DNA from: Halopseudomonas xiamenensis
GTDB taxonomy: Bacteria; Pseudomonadota; Gammaproteobacteria; Pseudomonadales; Pseudomonadaceae
DNA: 64,000 nucleotides
Direction of reading: 5' to 3'
NCBI RefSeq assembly: GCF_014219065.1
Contig: NZ_JACLGO010000004.1
Span: 1-64,000, forward strand
Shown here: positions 21,981-30,685 of the stretch, one piece after another
How the letters are laid out: the number at the start of each line of letters is the position of its first letter
Position numbering within the stretch: position 1 is the stretch's first letter
The notes under the pieces: model-generated
Databases searched by the model: none
Seen by the model: the letters and a program-made list of their open reading frames with translations, nothing else
Told to the model about the DNA's origin: nothing
Made by a program: the position numbers and the translations under genes

Positions 21981-22147
21981 TACATCACCTCCCGACGGCG
22001 GCGGCGCGCCTCTTCATTGACCAGGCGCCGACGGGCCAGCCACGGCTGCACCACATTCAGCGCCAATACGAACAGGGTTATGGCATAGGACGACCAGACA
22101 TAGATGCCGTGCCCGCCCATGCCCAGCATGTCACTCAGGCTGTTCAT
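21980..22147 (-). CDS. ccmD: Heme exporter protein CcmD
   Basis: Small membrane protein (55 aa) that helps release holo-CcmE from the CcmABC complex. The translation begins [18 protein letters not shown], with the aromatic GGHGxYVW motif and one membrane helix (about residues 15-40), followed by a basic tail [17 protein letters not shown]. It fills the gap between ccmC and ccmE exactly, with a 4-nt overlap at its start and one base at its end. It is short and easily missed. Confidence 0.93.
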   Translation of the reverse strand: MNSLSDMLGMGGHGIYVWSSYAITLFVLALNVVQPWLARRRLVNEEARRRRREVM

Positions 22148-22887
22148 GACAGTTTCTCCAACGTCTCGCGCACCCAGCGGGTCTTCTGCTCACGACGCAG
22201 GACCTCGAGCCGCATGCGCATCAGCAGGCTGACGGTGAACAGGGCATAGAAGCCCAGCACCATCAACAGCAGCGGCAACCACATTTCCACCGGCATGGCC
22301 GGTTTCGCGGTGACCTTGAAGGTCGCCGGCTGGTGCAGGGTGTTCCACCAGTCCACCGAATACTTGATGATCGGGATGTTCACCGTGCCGACGATCGCCA
22401 GCACCGCGGTGGCCTTGGCCGAGGTCTCGCGGTTGCTGATCGCCTGGCCCAGGGCGATGATGCCGAAATACAGGAACAGCAGGATCAGCATCGAGGTCAG
22501 GCGCGCATCCCATACCCAGTAGGTGCCCCAGGTCGGCTTGCCCCAGATGGCGCCGGTGAGCAGGGCAACGAAAGTCATCCAGGCGCCGATCGGTGCCGCG
22601 CACTTGAGCGCCACGTCCGCCAGTTTCATGCGCCAGACCAGGCTGACCACACCGGCCACCGCCAGCATCATGTAGCAGGACTGGGCGACGAAGGCAGCCG
22701 GCACATGGATGTAGATGATGCGGAAGCTGTTGCCCTGCTGGTAATCCTGGGGCGCGAAGAACAACCCCCAGATGCTGCCCACCACCAGCAGGGCCACACC
22801 GGCCACGGCGAACCACGGCAGCCAGCGACCGCTGATGTCATAGAACCATTTGGGCGAACCCAGCTTGTGGAAGAAACTCCAGTTCAT
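22144..22887 (-). CDS. ccmC: Heme exporter/handling protein CcmC
   Basis: Six-helix membrane protein that loads heme onto CcmE. The 247-aa protein has the tryptophan-rich [21 protein letters not shown] motif at about residues 120-140 and conserved periplasmic histidines (e.g. [12 protein letters not shown] near residue 60). It is 19 bp downstream of ccmB and overlaps ccmD by 4 nt. Confidence 0.96.
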   Translation of the reverse strand: MNWSFFHKLGSPKWFYDISGRWLPWFAVAGVALLVVGSIWGLFFAPQDYQQGNSFRIIYIHVPAAFVAQSCYMMLAVAGVVSLVWRMKLADVALKCAAPIGAWMTFVALLTGAIWGKPTWGTYWVWDARLTSMLILLFLYFGIIALGQAISNRETSAKATAVLAIVGTVNIPIIKYSVDWWNTLHQPATFKVTAKPAMPVEMWLPLLLMVLGFYALFTVSLLMRMRLEVLRREQKTRWVRETLEKLS

Positions 22888-22906
22888 GCGTTACCTGCTC
22901 GACCAA

Positions 22907-23578
22907 TCATTCGCTTACTCCAATGCGCAGCCCGGCGGCGATGGCTATCGGCGCCAGCGTCAGCGCCAGTACCGCCAGGCAGCCAAGCCACAGCGCAAAC
23001 CCGGTGACCGGCATACCCTGCAGCGCCGCATCCATCGCCCCGGTGCCCAGAATCAGTACCGGTATGTACAGCGGCAGTATCAGCAGCGCCAGCAGCACAC
23101 CACCGCTCTTCAAACCCACCGTCAGCGCCGCACCCACCGCACCCAGCAGGCTGAGTATCGGCGTACCCAGCAGCAGGGTCAGCGCCAGCACCGGCAACGA
23201 GGACAGCGGCAGTGCCAGCATCAGCCCGAACAGCGGTGCCAGCAACACCATCGCCAGCCCCGACATCATCCAGTGATGCAGTACCTTGACCAGCACCATC
23301 AGTGCCAGCGGATGCGGTGACAGCACCCATTGCTCCAGCGAGCCGTCCTCGTAGTCACTGCGAAACAGGCCATCGAGCGACAACAGCGTCGCCAGCAGCG
23401 CCGCGACCCAGATCACGCCCGGCGCCATGGCCCGCAGCATCGAGGGCTCGGGGCCAACCGCCAGCGGGAACAGGCTCACCACCAGGGCGAAGAACACCAG
23501 CGGGTTGAGCAGGTCACCCGGGCGGCGCCAGGCCAGGCGCCACTCGCGACAGAACAACAGCCAGACGATCTGCCGCAT
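22907..23578 (-). CDS. ccmB: ABC transporter membrane subunit CcmB
   Basis: Permease partner of CcmA in the CcmABCD complex. The 223-aa protein has six hydrophobic segments; SLDGLFRSDYEDGSLEQWVLSP near residue 65 is the CcmB signature. The start at 23578 ([19 protein letters not shown]) matches the family and shares one base with the ccmA stop; the open frame upstream lies within ccmA and is discarded. Confidence 0.95.
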   Translation of the reverse strand: MRQIVWLLFCREWRLAWRRPGDLLNPLVFFALVVSLFPLAVGPEPSMLRAMAPGVIWVAALLATLLSLDGLFRSDYEDGSLEQWVLSPHPLALMVLVKVLHHWMMSGLAMVLLAPLFGLMLALPLSSLPVLALTLLLGTPILSLLGAVGAALTVGLKSGGVLLALLILPLYIPVLILGTGAMDAALQGMPVTGFALWLGCLAVLALTLAPIAIAAGLRIGVSE

Positions 23579-24213
23579 CAGCCTACCTGCCCCAGGTCCA
23601 GACAACGCACCCCCGGCAGATGCTCGAGGCCATGGTGGGTGGTCATGATCACCAGTCCGCCGCGGGCCGCATGTTGCAGGATATGCGTCTCCAACGCGGC
23701 GACCCCGGCCTTGTCGATGGCGGTGAAAGGCTCGTCCAGAATCCACACCGGATGCTGTTCCAGATACAGGCGGGCCAGGGCCACGCGACGCTGCTGGCCG
23801 GCCGACAGATTATGGCAGGGGACATCCTCGAAGCCACGCAGGCCGACCTGCTCCAGCGCCTGCCAGATGTGATCATTGGCCACCGGACGGCTCAGTGCAC
23901 ACAACCAGGCCAGGTTTTCCTCGGCGGTCAGTGCGCCCTTCACCGCCGGTGCATGACCGATATACAGTCGCTGCTGTCGCCAGTTCTCCCGGCCGACACC
24001 ACTGAACACCGACTCGCCACCGTAGCGCATGTCGCCTGCCGAAGGTGGCAGCAGGCCAGCCATGATGCGCAGCAGGCTGGTCTTGCCGGAGCCGTTGGGA
24101 CCGGCCACCTGCAGCACCTCACCCGGCTCGAGTTGCAGCGACAGCGAAGCGAACAGCTCGCGCTGGTCGCGCTCGCAGGCCAGACTGTCCAACTCAACAG
24201 GCAGTGGCTTCAC
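23578..24213 (-). CDS. ccmA: Cytochrome c biogenesis ABC transporter ATP-binding protein CcmA
   Basis: ATPase whose hydrolysis drives release of heme-loaded CcmE from CcmC. The 211-aa protein shows Walker [10 protein letters not shown] (residues 38-46), Q-loop region, signature [14 protein letters not shown], and Walker [13 protein letters not shown], followed by TTHHGLEH. It is the first gene of the minus-strand ccmABCDEFGHI operon, divergent from the fliK-like gene; promoters for both should lie in 24214-24368. Confidence 0.96.
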   Translation of the reverse strand: MKPLPVELDSLACERDQRELFASLSLQLEPGEVLQVAGPNGSGKTSLLRIMAGLLPPSAGDMRYGGESVFSGVGRENWRQQRLYIGHAPAVKGALTAEENLAWLCALSRPVANDHIWQALEQVGLRGFEDVPCHNLSAGQQRRVALARLYLEQHPVWILDEPFTAIDKAGVAALETHILQHAARGGLVIMTTHHGLEHLPGVRCLDLGQVG

Positions 24214-24368
24214 CTTTACTCCAAACCAGCAGAACGAATCACGGTCGACTCATGTTTATCGGCAGCCTGCCGCTATACTGGATGGGCGTCAGGCATGCTG
24301 TTTAATGGCGCCATTATACATACGCCCCCTACCCTGAGGGTTCTGATTTACATCAATATGTGACACAC

Positions 24369-26021
24369 ATGACGCCGGATCTGAACCTGCCACCGATCAC
24401 CGCCAGCAGCCCCAGAACAGGGCCTTCCAGCCCATCTGAAAGCGCCTCCGCAGTGGCTCTGGAGCTGCTGCGTCCGATTGCCGCAGCGACCCTGGCACCA
24501 GGGGAAAGTGCCCGTGCCGAGGTGCTCGACAGCAAGGCCCAGGCCGGTCAGTTCGAAGTGCTGCTGCGCCTGGCCAAGGCCGGATCGCCGCCAGCCGAGA
24601 TCAGCGTACTCAGCCGCCAGTCGCTGGAGCCGGGCAGCACCGCCACGGTACAGTCGGTCAGCCCTACCCGGCTGCTGGCGGTATTCGATGCCACACTCGG
24701 CCAGCCGGCGGCGCAGCGGACCATCAGCAGCCTGGATCCGCAGCTGTTTCCCCAGGGTAGCGTAGTGCAGGCACGCATCGTGGACAGCCAGCCGCTGCAG
24801 AATGCCGGTGAGCAGGCGCGCTTTGCGATACTGGCCAGGATACTCCAGGGCCCGGCCTCCGGCACCCTGCTGAACCTGGACAGCCTCCGCCCGGCCACCC
24901 CGGGCAGCCTGCTCACCGCCGTGGTGGCCGACAATGGCAGCCTGCAGGTGACCTCCACCAGCGAACAGATACGGCAACTGGATCTGCTGCAGGGCATGCG
25001 CACCAGCCTGCAGGCACAGGCGAGCGCCGAACCCATGCTGCGCATGCTCGACAAGCTCGCAGCGCTGCCGGACCTGCCGCCGCTGCTGCAGGCCAGCATG
25101 CGCCAGGTACTGGCGCATGTCGCCACCCCCGAGCACCTGAGCAGCACCGCCGGTGTAGCCCAGGCGATACGCCAGAGCGGGCTGTTCCTGGAAGCCAGCC
25201 TCCAGCAGCTGCAACAGGCCCTGCGCAGCCCCGCCGCCAGTACCGGGAGCACCAGCCCGGCAAACGCCGAACCGGCGCCAGTCGGGCAATTGCCGCCGTT
25301 GGCACGGCTGCTGCCGCTGCTGTCGAGTCTGGCCACGCCACCGGGAACCGAGCCGCTACCTGGTGCCGATTTCAAGGCCAGCCTGATGACCCTGCTGATC
25401 ACCCTGCAGCAACAACTGCCGCCGGATGCCGGCAAGGCCCTGAGCCTGCCGCCCGGTCCCTGGCAGCAGGCGCTGGCAGTCAGGCCTGGCCTGTTCCCCC
25501 TGCCCTCGCGGGCGGTGCAGGCGCTGACCGATGCTCCCGACCTCGGCAGCCTGCTGCGCCTGACCGCCGCCCTGCTGTCGCGCATCCAGCACCACCAGTT
25601 CCAGAGCATGGGCCAGACCCAGACCTTTACCGACGGCAGCAGCCAGACGGTCTGGCAACTGGACGTGCCGCTACGCGATGGTCAGCAGTTCACCCAGGTC
25701 CAGATGCGCATCCAGCGCGACCAGCAGGCGCCGGACAAGCACAAGGCCGAGCAGACGCCGCAATGGGAAATACGCCTGGCCTTCAATCTGGAACACCTGG
25801 GTCCGCTGCAGGCTGTCGCCCGCCTGTACAAGGGCCGGGTCAGCAGCGAGTTCTGGGCCGAACAGGCCGGCACCCTGCAACTGGTCAACAACGAACTGGG
25901 ACAACTGCGCGACCGCCTGCTGACCCGCGGCCTGGAGATCGGCGAGTTGAGCGTCCACCGCGGCAGCCCACCGCAGCCGCGCCAGGCGGTACAGCAACGC
26001 TGGATAGACGAGGTGACCTGA
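24369..26021 (+). CDS. Flagellar hook-length control protein FliK-like
   Basis: Protein of about 550 aa with a low-complexity Pro/Ala/Ser/Gln-rich N-terminal two thirds and a C-terminal Flg_hook-type domain (about residues 430-530: QTVWQLDVPLRDGQQFTQVQMRIQRD ... WEIRLAFNLEHLGPLQAVARL). FliK proteins switch the flagellar export apparatus from hook to filament subunits. Next to fhlB and away from the main hook genes it matches the second FliK-like gene seen beside ccm in Pseudomonas, so it may be a paralogue rather than the main ruler. The start is uncertain: ATG at 24369 or an in-frame GTG at 24360. It is 1 bp from fhlB. Confidence 0.8.
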   Translation: MTPDLNLPPITASSPRTGPSSPSESASAVALELLRPIAAATLAPGESARAEVLDSKAQAGQFEVLLRLAKAGSPPAEISVLSRQSLEPGSTATVQSVSPTRLLAVFDATLGQPAAQRTISSLDPQLFPQGSVVQARIVDSQPLQNAGEQARFAILARILQGPASGTLLNLDSLRPATPGSLLTAVVADNGSLQVTSTSEQIRQLDLLQGMRTSLQAQASAEPMLRMLDKLAALPDLPPLLQASMRQVLAHVATPEHLSSTAGVAQAIRQSGLFLEASLQQLQQALRSPAASTGSTSPANAEPAPVGQLPPLARLLPLLSSLATPPGTEPLPGADFKASLMTLLITLQQQLPPDAGKALSLPPGPWQQALAVRPGLFPLPSRAVQALTDAPDLGSLLRLTAALLSRIQHHQFQSMGQTQTFTDGSSQTVWQLDVPLRDGQQFTQVQMRIQRDQQAPDKHKAEQTPQWEIRLAFNLEHLGPLQAVARLYKGRVSSEFWAEQAGTLQLVNNELGQLRDRLLTRGLEIGELSVHRGSPPQPRQAVQQRWIDEVT

Positions 26022-26022
26022 G

Positions 26023-26310
26023 ATGAGCGAACAGCGCGAAGCCATCGCCCTGGTATATGAAGGCGGCAGCGAGGCCCCGAGCATCACCGCCAAGGGCGAA
26101 GGCGAACTGGCCGAGCGCATCATCGAGCTGGCCATGGAATATGAAGTACCTATCTACGAAAACGCCGACCTGGCCAGCATGCTCACACGCATGGAACTCG
26201 GCGACCAGATCCCCGAGGCACTGTACCGCACCATCGCCGAGATCATCGCCTTCGCCTGGCACCTGAAGGGCAAGGCGCCGGAGGGGTTCGTGCCGCCGGA
26301 GCAAGATTGA
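26023..26310 (+). CDS. fhlB: FlhB-like C-terminal domain protein (FhlB)
   Basis: A 95-aa protein corresponding only to the cytoplasmic C-terminal part of FlhB/YscU export-switch proteins. It has AIALVYEGGSEAPSITAKGEGELAERIIELAMEYEVPIYENADLASML, as in FlhB after its autocleavage point; the NPTH cleavage motif itself is absent. In other bacteria such FhlB proteins can partly replace the FlhB C-terminal domain in export specificity switching. It is translationally close to the FliK-like gene (1-nt gap), suggesting joint function. Confidence 0.88.
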   Translation: MSEQREAIALVYEGGSEAPSITAKGEGELAERIIELAMEYEVPIYENADLASMLTRMELGDQIPEALYRTIAEIIAFAWHLKGKAPEGFVPPEQD

Positions 26311-26339
26311 TAGCCCCCGCTGCCTCGGGCGGTGCGGCT

Positions 26340-26520
26340 ATCTGACGGGGCGCCACTCAACATCGGGTTGTCGAGCGCCTCGGGCCGCGATTGGACCGGG
26401 TCACGTTGACCGTGTCGCGATCGACTCGACGACATAGTGGCTCGGAGGCCGCAGGCGTGGCGCAGGCGCGCCACACCCCGGCTGCTGCATGAGAGCGTGG
26501 GAGCCTCGCCGGGTCGCCGC
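26340..26520 (+). repeat. Dispersed intergenic element, copy C
   Basis: Contains CAACATCGGGTTGTCGAGCG, the CCGGGTCACGTTGACCGTGT core, GCGATCGACTCGACGACA and GGCTCGGAGGCCGC in the same order as copies A and B, with degenerate REP-like ends (about 26344-26358 and 26495-26517). It lies between the convergent fhlB and DUF2802 genes; 26311-26557 has no gene. Confidence 0.75.
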
Positions 26521-26557
26521 ACCGCCGTGGGTGATAAGGGACTTGCCGGCAGACCGC

Positions 26558-26953
26558 TTACTTGTTGCCGTGCAACTTCAACATCAGCTCGGCTTCGCTG
26601 CGGGTCAGGCCGCAGGATTGCATGAGGTCGTCGAGGCTGGCGCCCATGCCGACCAGGCGGCTGGCCTGGTTGTAGGGCATGGTGTGCAGGTCCTGCTGCT
26701 CCAGACGCTGCTGCTTGTTTTCCAGGTGGGTGATCTTTTCGCGCAGGGTGATCAGTTCCTCACCCATGCGGATATTGCTCTGCTGGTACTCGGTCAGTTT
26801 CTGCGCCAGCTTGTCCAGCCGTCCACTGAGACGCGCCTCCTGCTCCAGCTGGCGCTGCGCCAGCCGCCGCTGGGCCAGGATGCCGCCGATCATGGCGGCG
26901 ACCAGCACACCCAGCAGCAGACCCAGCAACAGCAGCAGCGAGCGCTCATCCAT
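26558..26953 (-). CDS. DUF2802 domain-containing membrane protein of the chemotaxis operon
   Basis: A 131-aa protein of unknown function. It has an N-terminal membrane helix (MDERSLLLLLGLLLGVLVAAMIGG), a coiled coil (about residues 32-85, rich in Gln/Glu/Leu/Arg) and a C-terminal helix-turn-helix-like DUF2802 segment (MGASLDDLMQSCGLTRSEAELMLKLH). The start at 26953 begins the membrane helix; an in-frame Met 30 nt upstream overlaps cheW. It follows cheW by 5 bp, the same place as in Pseudomonas, so it probably works at the polar chemotaxis/flagellar complex. Confidence 0.8.
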   Translation of the reverse strand: MDERSLLLLLGLLLGVLVAAMIGGILAQRRLAQRQLEQEARLSGRLDKLAQKLTEYQQSNIRMGEELITLREKITHLENKQQRLEQQDLHTMPYNQASRLVGMGASLDDLMQSCGLTRSEAELMLKLHGNK

Positions 26954-26958
26954 GCGCG

Positions 26959-27438
26959 TCAGATATCCTGCAGCTCGGCCCACTCATCTTCGGTCATCAT
27001 CTTTTCCAGATCGACCAGAATGAGCAGTTCATCATTCTTGTTGCTGACGCCCTGGATGAACTTGGCCGACTCGTCGGTGCCGACGTTCGGTGCCGTTTCG
27101 ATTTCCGACTGGCGCAGATAGACCACCTCGGCCACGCTGTCGACCAGGATGCCCACCACCTGGCGGTCAGCTTCGATGATGACGATACGGGTCTGGTCGG
27201 TGACCGGCGCCGGCTCCAGGCCGAAGCGCTGGCGGGTGTCGATCACGGTGACCACGTTGCCACGCAGGTTGATGATGCCCAGCACATAGGACGGCGCCCC
27301 TGGCACCGGCGCGATCTCGGAATGACGCAGCACTTCCTGCACCTGCATCACGTTGATGCCGTAGGTTTCATTATCCAGGCGGAAGGTTACCCATTGCAGG
27401 ATCGGATCATCACTGCTCTGTGCGGTGTTGTTTTTCAT
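26959..27438 (-). CDS. cheW: Chemotaxis coupling protein CheW
   Basis: Adaptor that links chemoreceptors to CheA. The 159-aa protein is a single CheW domain (VTFRLDNETYGINVMQVQEVLR ... GIINLRGNVVTVIDTRQRFG ... GILVDSVAEVVYL), full length for the family. It is near the end of the che operon, 27 bp after parP and 5 bp before the DUF2802 gene. Confidence 0.96.
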   Translation of the reverse strand: MKNNTAQSSDDPILQWVTFRLDNETYGINVMQVQEVLRHSEIAPVPGAPSYVLGIINLRGNVVTVIDTRQRFGLEPAPVTDQTRIVIIEADRQVVGILVDSVAEVVYLRQSEIETAPNVGTDESAKFIQGVSNKNDELLILVDLEKMMTEDEWAELQDI

Positions 27439-27465
27439 CGGTCTCTGTTCTCGATCTTGATGGTC

Positions 27466-28179
27466 TCATCCTAATCGGGCACTGGCGTCTTTGCCAGCAC
27501 CCGCAGCAATCATTTGCGCCAGCGCCTCGACATCCAGCAAGGCGCACATGTGTTCTATCACGGTCCCGGCCAGCCACGGCCGCTTGCCCTGCCCCGAGCG
27601 CCACTTCACCTGCTCGGGGTCCAGGCGAATCGACTGGCTCACGCCGTGCACGGCCATGCCCCAGTCATAGCCCTGCACGGAAATGACAAAGCGCAGGTTG
27701 TCGCGCAGCTCCGTCCGGTACCGCTCGGGCATGACCCAACGTGCCGTGTCCAGCACCTTGAGATTGCCGGCCTGGGTCGGCAGGATGCCGAGGAACCAGT
27801 CCGGCTGGCCGAACAGCGGGGTGATGGTATCTTCCAGGGCATGGATGGTGCCGAGGGACACCAGCGGTACGGCCAGGGTCAGGCCAGCCACATCGAACAA
27901 CAGCGCTTCGAACGGTTGCTCACGCCAGGCAGGAATGACCACCGGCGGCGCGGGCTCCTCCGCCGGCGGCTCGACGATCTCCTCCACCGGCACCGGCACC
28001 CGCTCCTTCGTCACCACCACTTCGAGTACCGGCGCCGCAGCTGGCAGTGCCGGTTGCTCGACCTCGACCTCGGCCTCGGCCAGAGCCAGTTCCGCAGCGG
28101 CATCCTGCAACAACGCATCCAGATAGGACTGGATGGTCTGCTCGGGTACGTAGTGCTGTACGGGCAAGGAGTCGTTCAT
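27466..28179 (-). CDS. parP: ParP-like protein with CheW-like domain
   Basis: A 237-aa protein with a Pro/Val/Glu-rich N-terminal half (about residues 30-85) and a C-terminal CheW-like domain (ALLFDVAGLTLAVPLVSLGTIHALED ... GILPTQAGNLKVLDTARWV). In Vibrio and Pseudomonas, ParP of this architecture links the ParC ATPase to CheA and the receptors so that signalling arrays are placed and inherited at the pole. The start at 28179 is preferred over an in-frame Met 39 nt upstream. It lies directly between parC and cheW, the conserved order. Confidence 0.88.
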   Translation of the reverse strand: MNDSLPVQHYVPEQTIQSYLDALLQDAAAELALAEAEVEVEQPALPAAAPVLEVVVTKERVPVPVEEIVEPPAEEPAPPVVIPAWREQPFEALLFDVAGLTLAVPLVSLGTIHALEDTITPLFGQPDWFLGILPTQAGNLKVLDTARWVMPERYRTELRDNLRFVISVQGYDWGMAVHGVSQSIRLDPEQVKWRSGQGKRPWLAGTVIEHMCALLDVEALAQMIAAGAGKDASARLG

Positions 28180-28266
28180 GTATCGCCTGTGGTTCGGGTT
28201 GATCTGCAAAGCCGGCAATCCGGGTCTATCAGCTTATCGGCAGCCGCAGGCCGATCATGAGGCGCG

Positions 28267-29061
28267 TCAGGCCACTTCCTTCGGTTTCGGCTGGGCCTGC
28301 ACCAGCAGGTAGCGCAACAGCGCACGGTAGGCCAGCACGCCGCGGGCGTTGCTTTCCAGACGCGACGGCACCACTCCGGCCAGGCTGGCATCGCGCAGCT
28401 TGGTATCGATGGGGATATAGGCCTGCCACAGCTGGTCGGCGTAATCCTTGCGCAACATGCGCAGGGTGCTCAGCGAGGCCTGGGTGCGGCGGTCGAACAG
28501 GGTCGGCACTATGGTGAATGGCAACGCCTGGCGGCGCGAGCGATTGACCATGTTCAGCGTATGCACCATGCGTTCCAGCCCCTTCATGGCCAGGAACTCG
28601 GTCTGCACCGGCACCACCAGCTGTTCGCAGGCTGCCAGCGCGTTGATCATCGAGACCCCGAGCAGTGGCGGGCTGTCGATGATGGCGAAGTCGAAATCAT
28701 GACGCAGCTGCGCCAGCGCCCGGGAGACGACCAGGCCAAAGCCGCCCTGCGCCGCCGACTGGCGCTCCAGGGTCGCCAGCGAGGTACTGGAGGGCAACAG
28801 GCGAATGGTCTCATGCGAGGTGTCGAGCAGCAGCGCCTCGGCCAGCCCCGCCGGCACCTGGCCCTGATGCTGGAACAGGTTGAACACGCTGCTGGTCAGG
28901 CGATCCGGGTCGTGGCCGAAATAGCTGGTCATCGAGCCATGCGGGTCCAGATCAACCACCAGCACACGCTTGCCCTGGTCCGCCAGCAGACCGGCAAGCG
29001 CTACAGCCGAGGTGGTTTTCCCGACCCCGCCCTTCTGATTGGCTACAGCCCACACTCTCAT
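28267..29061 (-). CDS. parC: ParA-family ATPase ParC (chemotaxis array positioning)
   Basis: A 264-aa MinD/ParA-type ATPase starting MRVWAVANQKGGVGKTTSAV (deviant Walker A) with DLDPHGSMTSYFG and IIDSPPLLG (Walker B). In the che operons of polarly flagellated bacteria this gene localises chemotaxis arrays to the pole rather than segregating DNA. The start at 29061 gives the canonical ParA N-terminus; an upstream Met exists at 29133. It follows motD by 49 bp and precedes parP by 87 bp. The symbol parC should not be confused with topoisomerase IV parC. Confidence 0.88.
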   Translation of the reverse strand: MRVWAVANQKGGVGKTTSAVALAGLLADQGKRVLVVDLDPHGSMTSYFGHDPDRLTSSVFNLFQHQGQVPAGLAEALLLDTSHETIRLLPSSTSLATLERQSAAQGGFGLVVSRALAQLRHDFDFAIIDSPPLLGVSMINALAACEQLVVPVQTEFLAMKGLERMVHTLNMVNRSRRQALPFTIVPTLFDRRTQASLSTLRMLRKDYADQLWQAYIPIDTKLRDASLAGVVPSRLESNARGVLAYRALLRYLLVQAQPKPKEVA

Positions 29062-29110
29062 GCCTGTCGCTCCCGCCCTGTTGCCGTTATACCCATTGTC
29101 AGCACCTGCA

Positions 29111-29941
29111 TCAGCCTGGCCCCGCGCCATCACCGGTCACCGCGCGCGCCTGACGCATATCCTGCATGTCAGCTGGCCCATCCTCCGCGCGCTCATGACG
29201 CCGGTCGGTATAGCGCGACACCAGCAGCACCACCCTGCGGTTGGCGCGGCGTCCGGCCGCGGTGGTGTTGTCAGCCACCGGGCGATGCTCGCCATAGCCC
29301 ACCGCCGCCAGCCGCCCGGCATCGATGCCGCCGGCACTGAGCATGCGCACCACACTGGCGGCGCGGGCCGCCGACAGCTCCCAGTTGGTCGGATAGACAC
29401 GGGAGCGGATCGGCACGTTATCGGTAAAGCCCTCGACATGGATCGGATTGTCGTAGGGTGCCAGGATGCCGGCGATCCTCTCGACCAAGGCAAAGGCGGT
29501 GTCCAGCGGCAATGCATCGCCACTGGGGAACAGCAGCCCGGAACTCAGTTCGATCTCGATCCACAGCTCGTTGGCATGCACGCGCAGGTCACCGACCGAA
29601 ATCAGCTCACCGAAGGCCGCCTGCATGGCCTCGGCGATGCTCTCCAGCGGCTCCTGTACGGCCGCTCCGGCCTCGCCCGTCGCCGACTGCTGCGGCGCAG
29701 CCGGAGACTGGGGCGCCGGGGAGCGCGGCGTATCCTCGCCGATCTGGATCGGGTCGACGGTTTTCGGCGCCTGGCTGAACACCCCGATCAACGACTCGGT
29801 CAGCACCTTGTACTTGCCTTCGTTGACCGAGGAAATCGAGTACATGACCACGAAAAAAGCGAACAACAGGGTAATGAAGTCGGCATAGGGCACCATCCAG
29901 CGTTCGTTGTTTTCATGTTCCTGTTCGCGGCGACGACGCAT
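29111..29941 (-). CDS. motD: Flagellar stator protein MotD (MotB family)
   Basis: Peptidoglycan-anchored stator subunit. The 276-aa protein has one membrane helix with the proton-channel aspartate Asp21 in WMVPYADFITLLFAFFVVMY, a periplasmic linker, and an OmpA-like peptidoglycan-binding domain (about residues 150-250: VEGFTDNVPIRSR, NWELSAARAASVVRML). It is the second stator set of Pseudomonas (MotCD), needed for torque in viscous media and for swarming. It is 3 bp from motC. Confidence 0.94.
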   Translation of the reverse strand: MRRRREQEHENNERWMVPYADFITLLFAFFVVMYSISSVNEGKYKVLTESLIGVFSQAPKTVDPIQIGEDTPRSPAPQSPAAPQQSATGEAGAAVQEPLESIAEAMQAAFGELISVGDLRVHANELWIEIELSSGLLFPSGDALPLDTAFALVERIAGILAPYDNPIHVEGFTDNVPIRSRVYPTNWELSAARAASVVRMLSAGGIDAGRLAAVGYGEHRPVADNTTAAGRRANRRVVLLVSRYTDRRHERAEDGPADMQDMRQARAVTGDGAGPG

Positions 29942-29944
29942 GCT

Positions 29945-30685
29945 TCAGTCCAGGAAGCCTTCCAGCTTCATTTCGATGGAACGTGGATTTTCCCCTTCGG
30001 CAATCGACAGCAGCCCCTCCAGCAGCATCTCGCGATAGCAGGACTGCTCCAGCACCACCGCCTTGAGCTTGTTGGCGATCGGCAGCAGCAACAGGTTGGC
30101 CAGCGCCACACCGTAGATGGTCGCCACGAAGGCCACGGCGATACCGCTGCCGAGCATCGACGGATCGGCCAGGTTGCCCATCACGTGGATCAGTCCCATC
30201 ACCGCACCGATGATGCCGATGGTCGGCGCATAGCCGCCCATGCTTTCGTATACCCGGGCGGCGCGCAGGTCGTTGTTCTCGCGGCTGACCAGTTCGACTT
30301 CGAGGATGCTGCGCAGGGTCTCGGTCTCGCAGCCATCGGCCAGCAGTTGCAGGCCCTTGCGGGCGAACAGGTCCGGCTCCAGGTCGGCGATCGCCTCCAG
30401 GCCGAGCAGACCGTCCTTGCGGGCGATGTTGCTCCAGTTGACCACCTGGCCGATGCCTTCGCGCAGCGGCGTCGGCGGGGCGAAGAATACCCAGCGGAAC
30501 AGGACCAGGGCGCGCTTGAACACCGGCAGCGGGGTCTGGATGAACGCGGCCCCCAGGGTACCGCCGAGCACGATCAGCGCTGCCGGGCCATTGAGCAGCG
30601 CACTGATGTGCCCGCCTTCCAGGTAGTTGCCACCGATGATGGCGACGAACGCAAGGATCACCCCGATCAGGCTGAGGATATCCAT
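29945..30685 (-). CDS. motC: Flagellar stator protein MotC (MotA family)
   Basis: Proton-channel stator subunit of 246 aa with four membrane helices. Family features include MDILSLIGVILAFVAIIGGNYLEGG at the N-terminus, the large cytoplasmic loop (about 60-150) and YAPTIGIIGAVMGLIHVMGNL before the last helices. It shares one base with the cheB stop (TGATG) and is followed closely by motD. Confidence 0.95.
   Translation of the reverse strand: MDILSLIGVILAFVAIIGGNYLEGGHISALLNGPAALIVLGGTLGAAFIQTPLPVFKRALVLFRWVFFAPPTPLREGIGQVVNWSNIARKDGLLGLEAIADLEPDLFARKGLQLLADGCETETLRSILEVELVSRENNDLRAARVYESMGGYAPTIGIIGAVMGLIHVMGNLADPSMLGSGIAVAFVATIYGVALANLLLLPIANKLKAVVLEQSCYREMLLEGLLSIAEGENPRSIEMKLEGFLD

Noticed and set aside
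28267-29061. Chromosomal or plasmid partition ATPase (ParA/Soj)
   Set aside because: No ParB gene or parS-like site is beside it; its position between motD and the CheW-domain ParP fits the chemotaxis-array ParC role.
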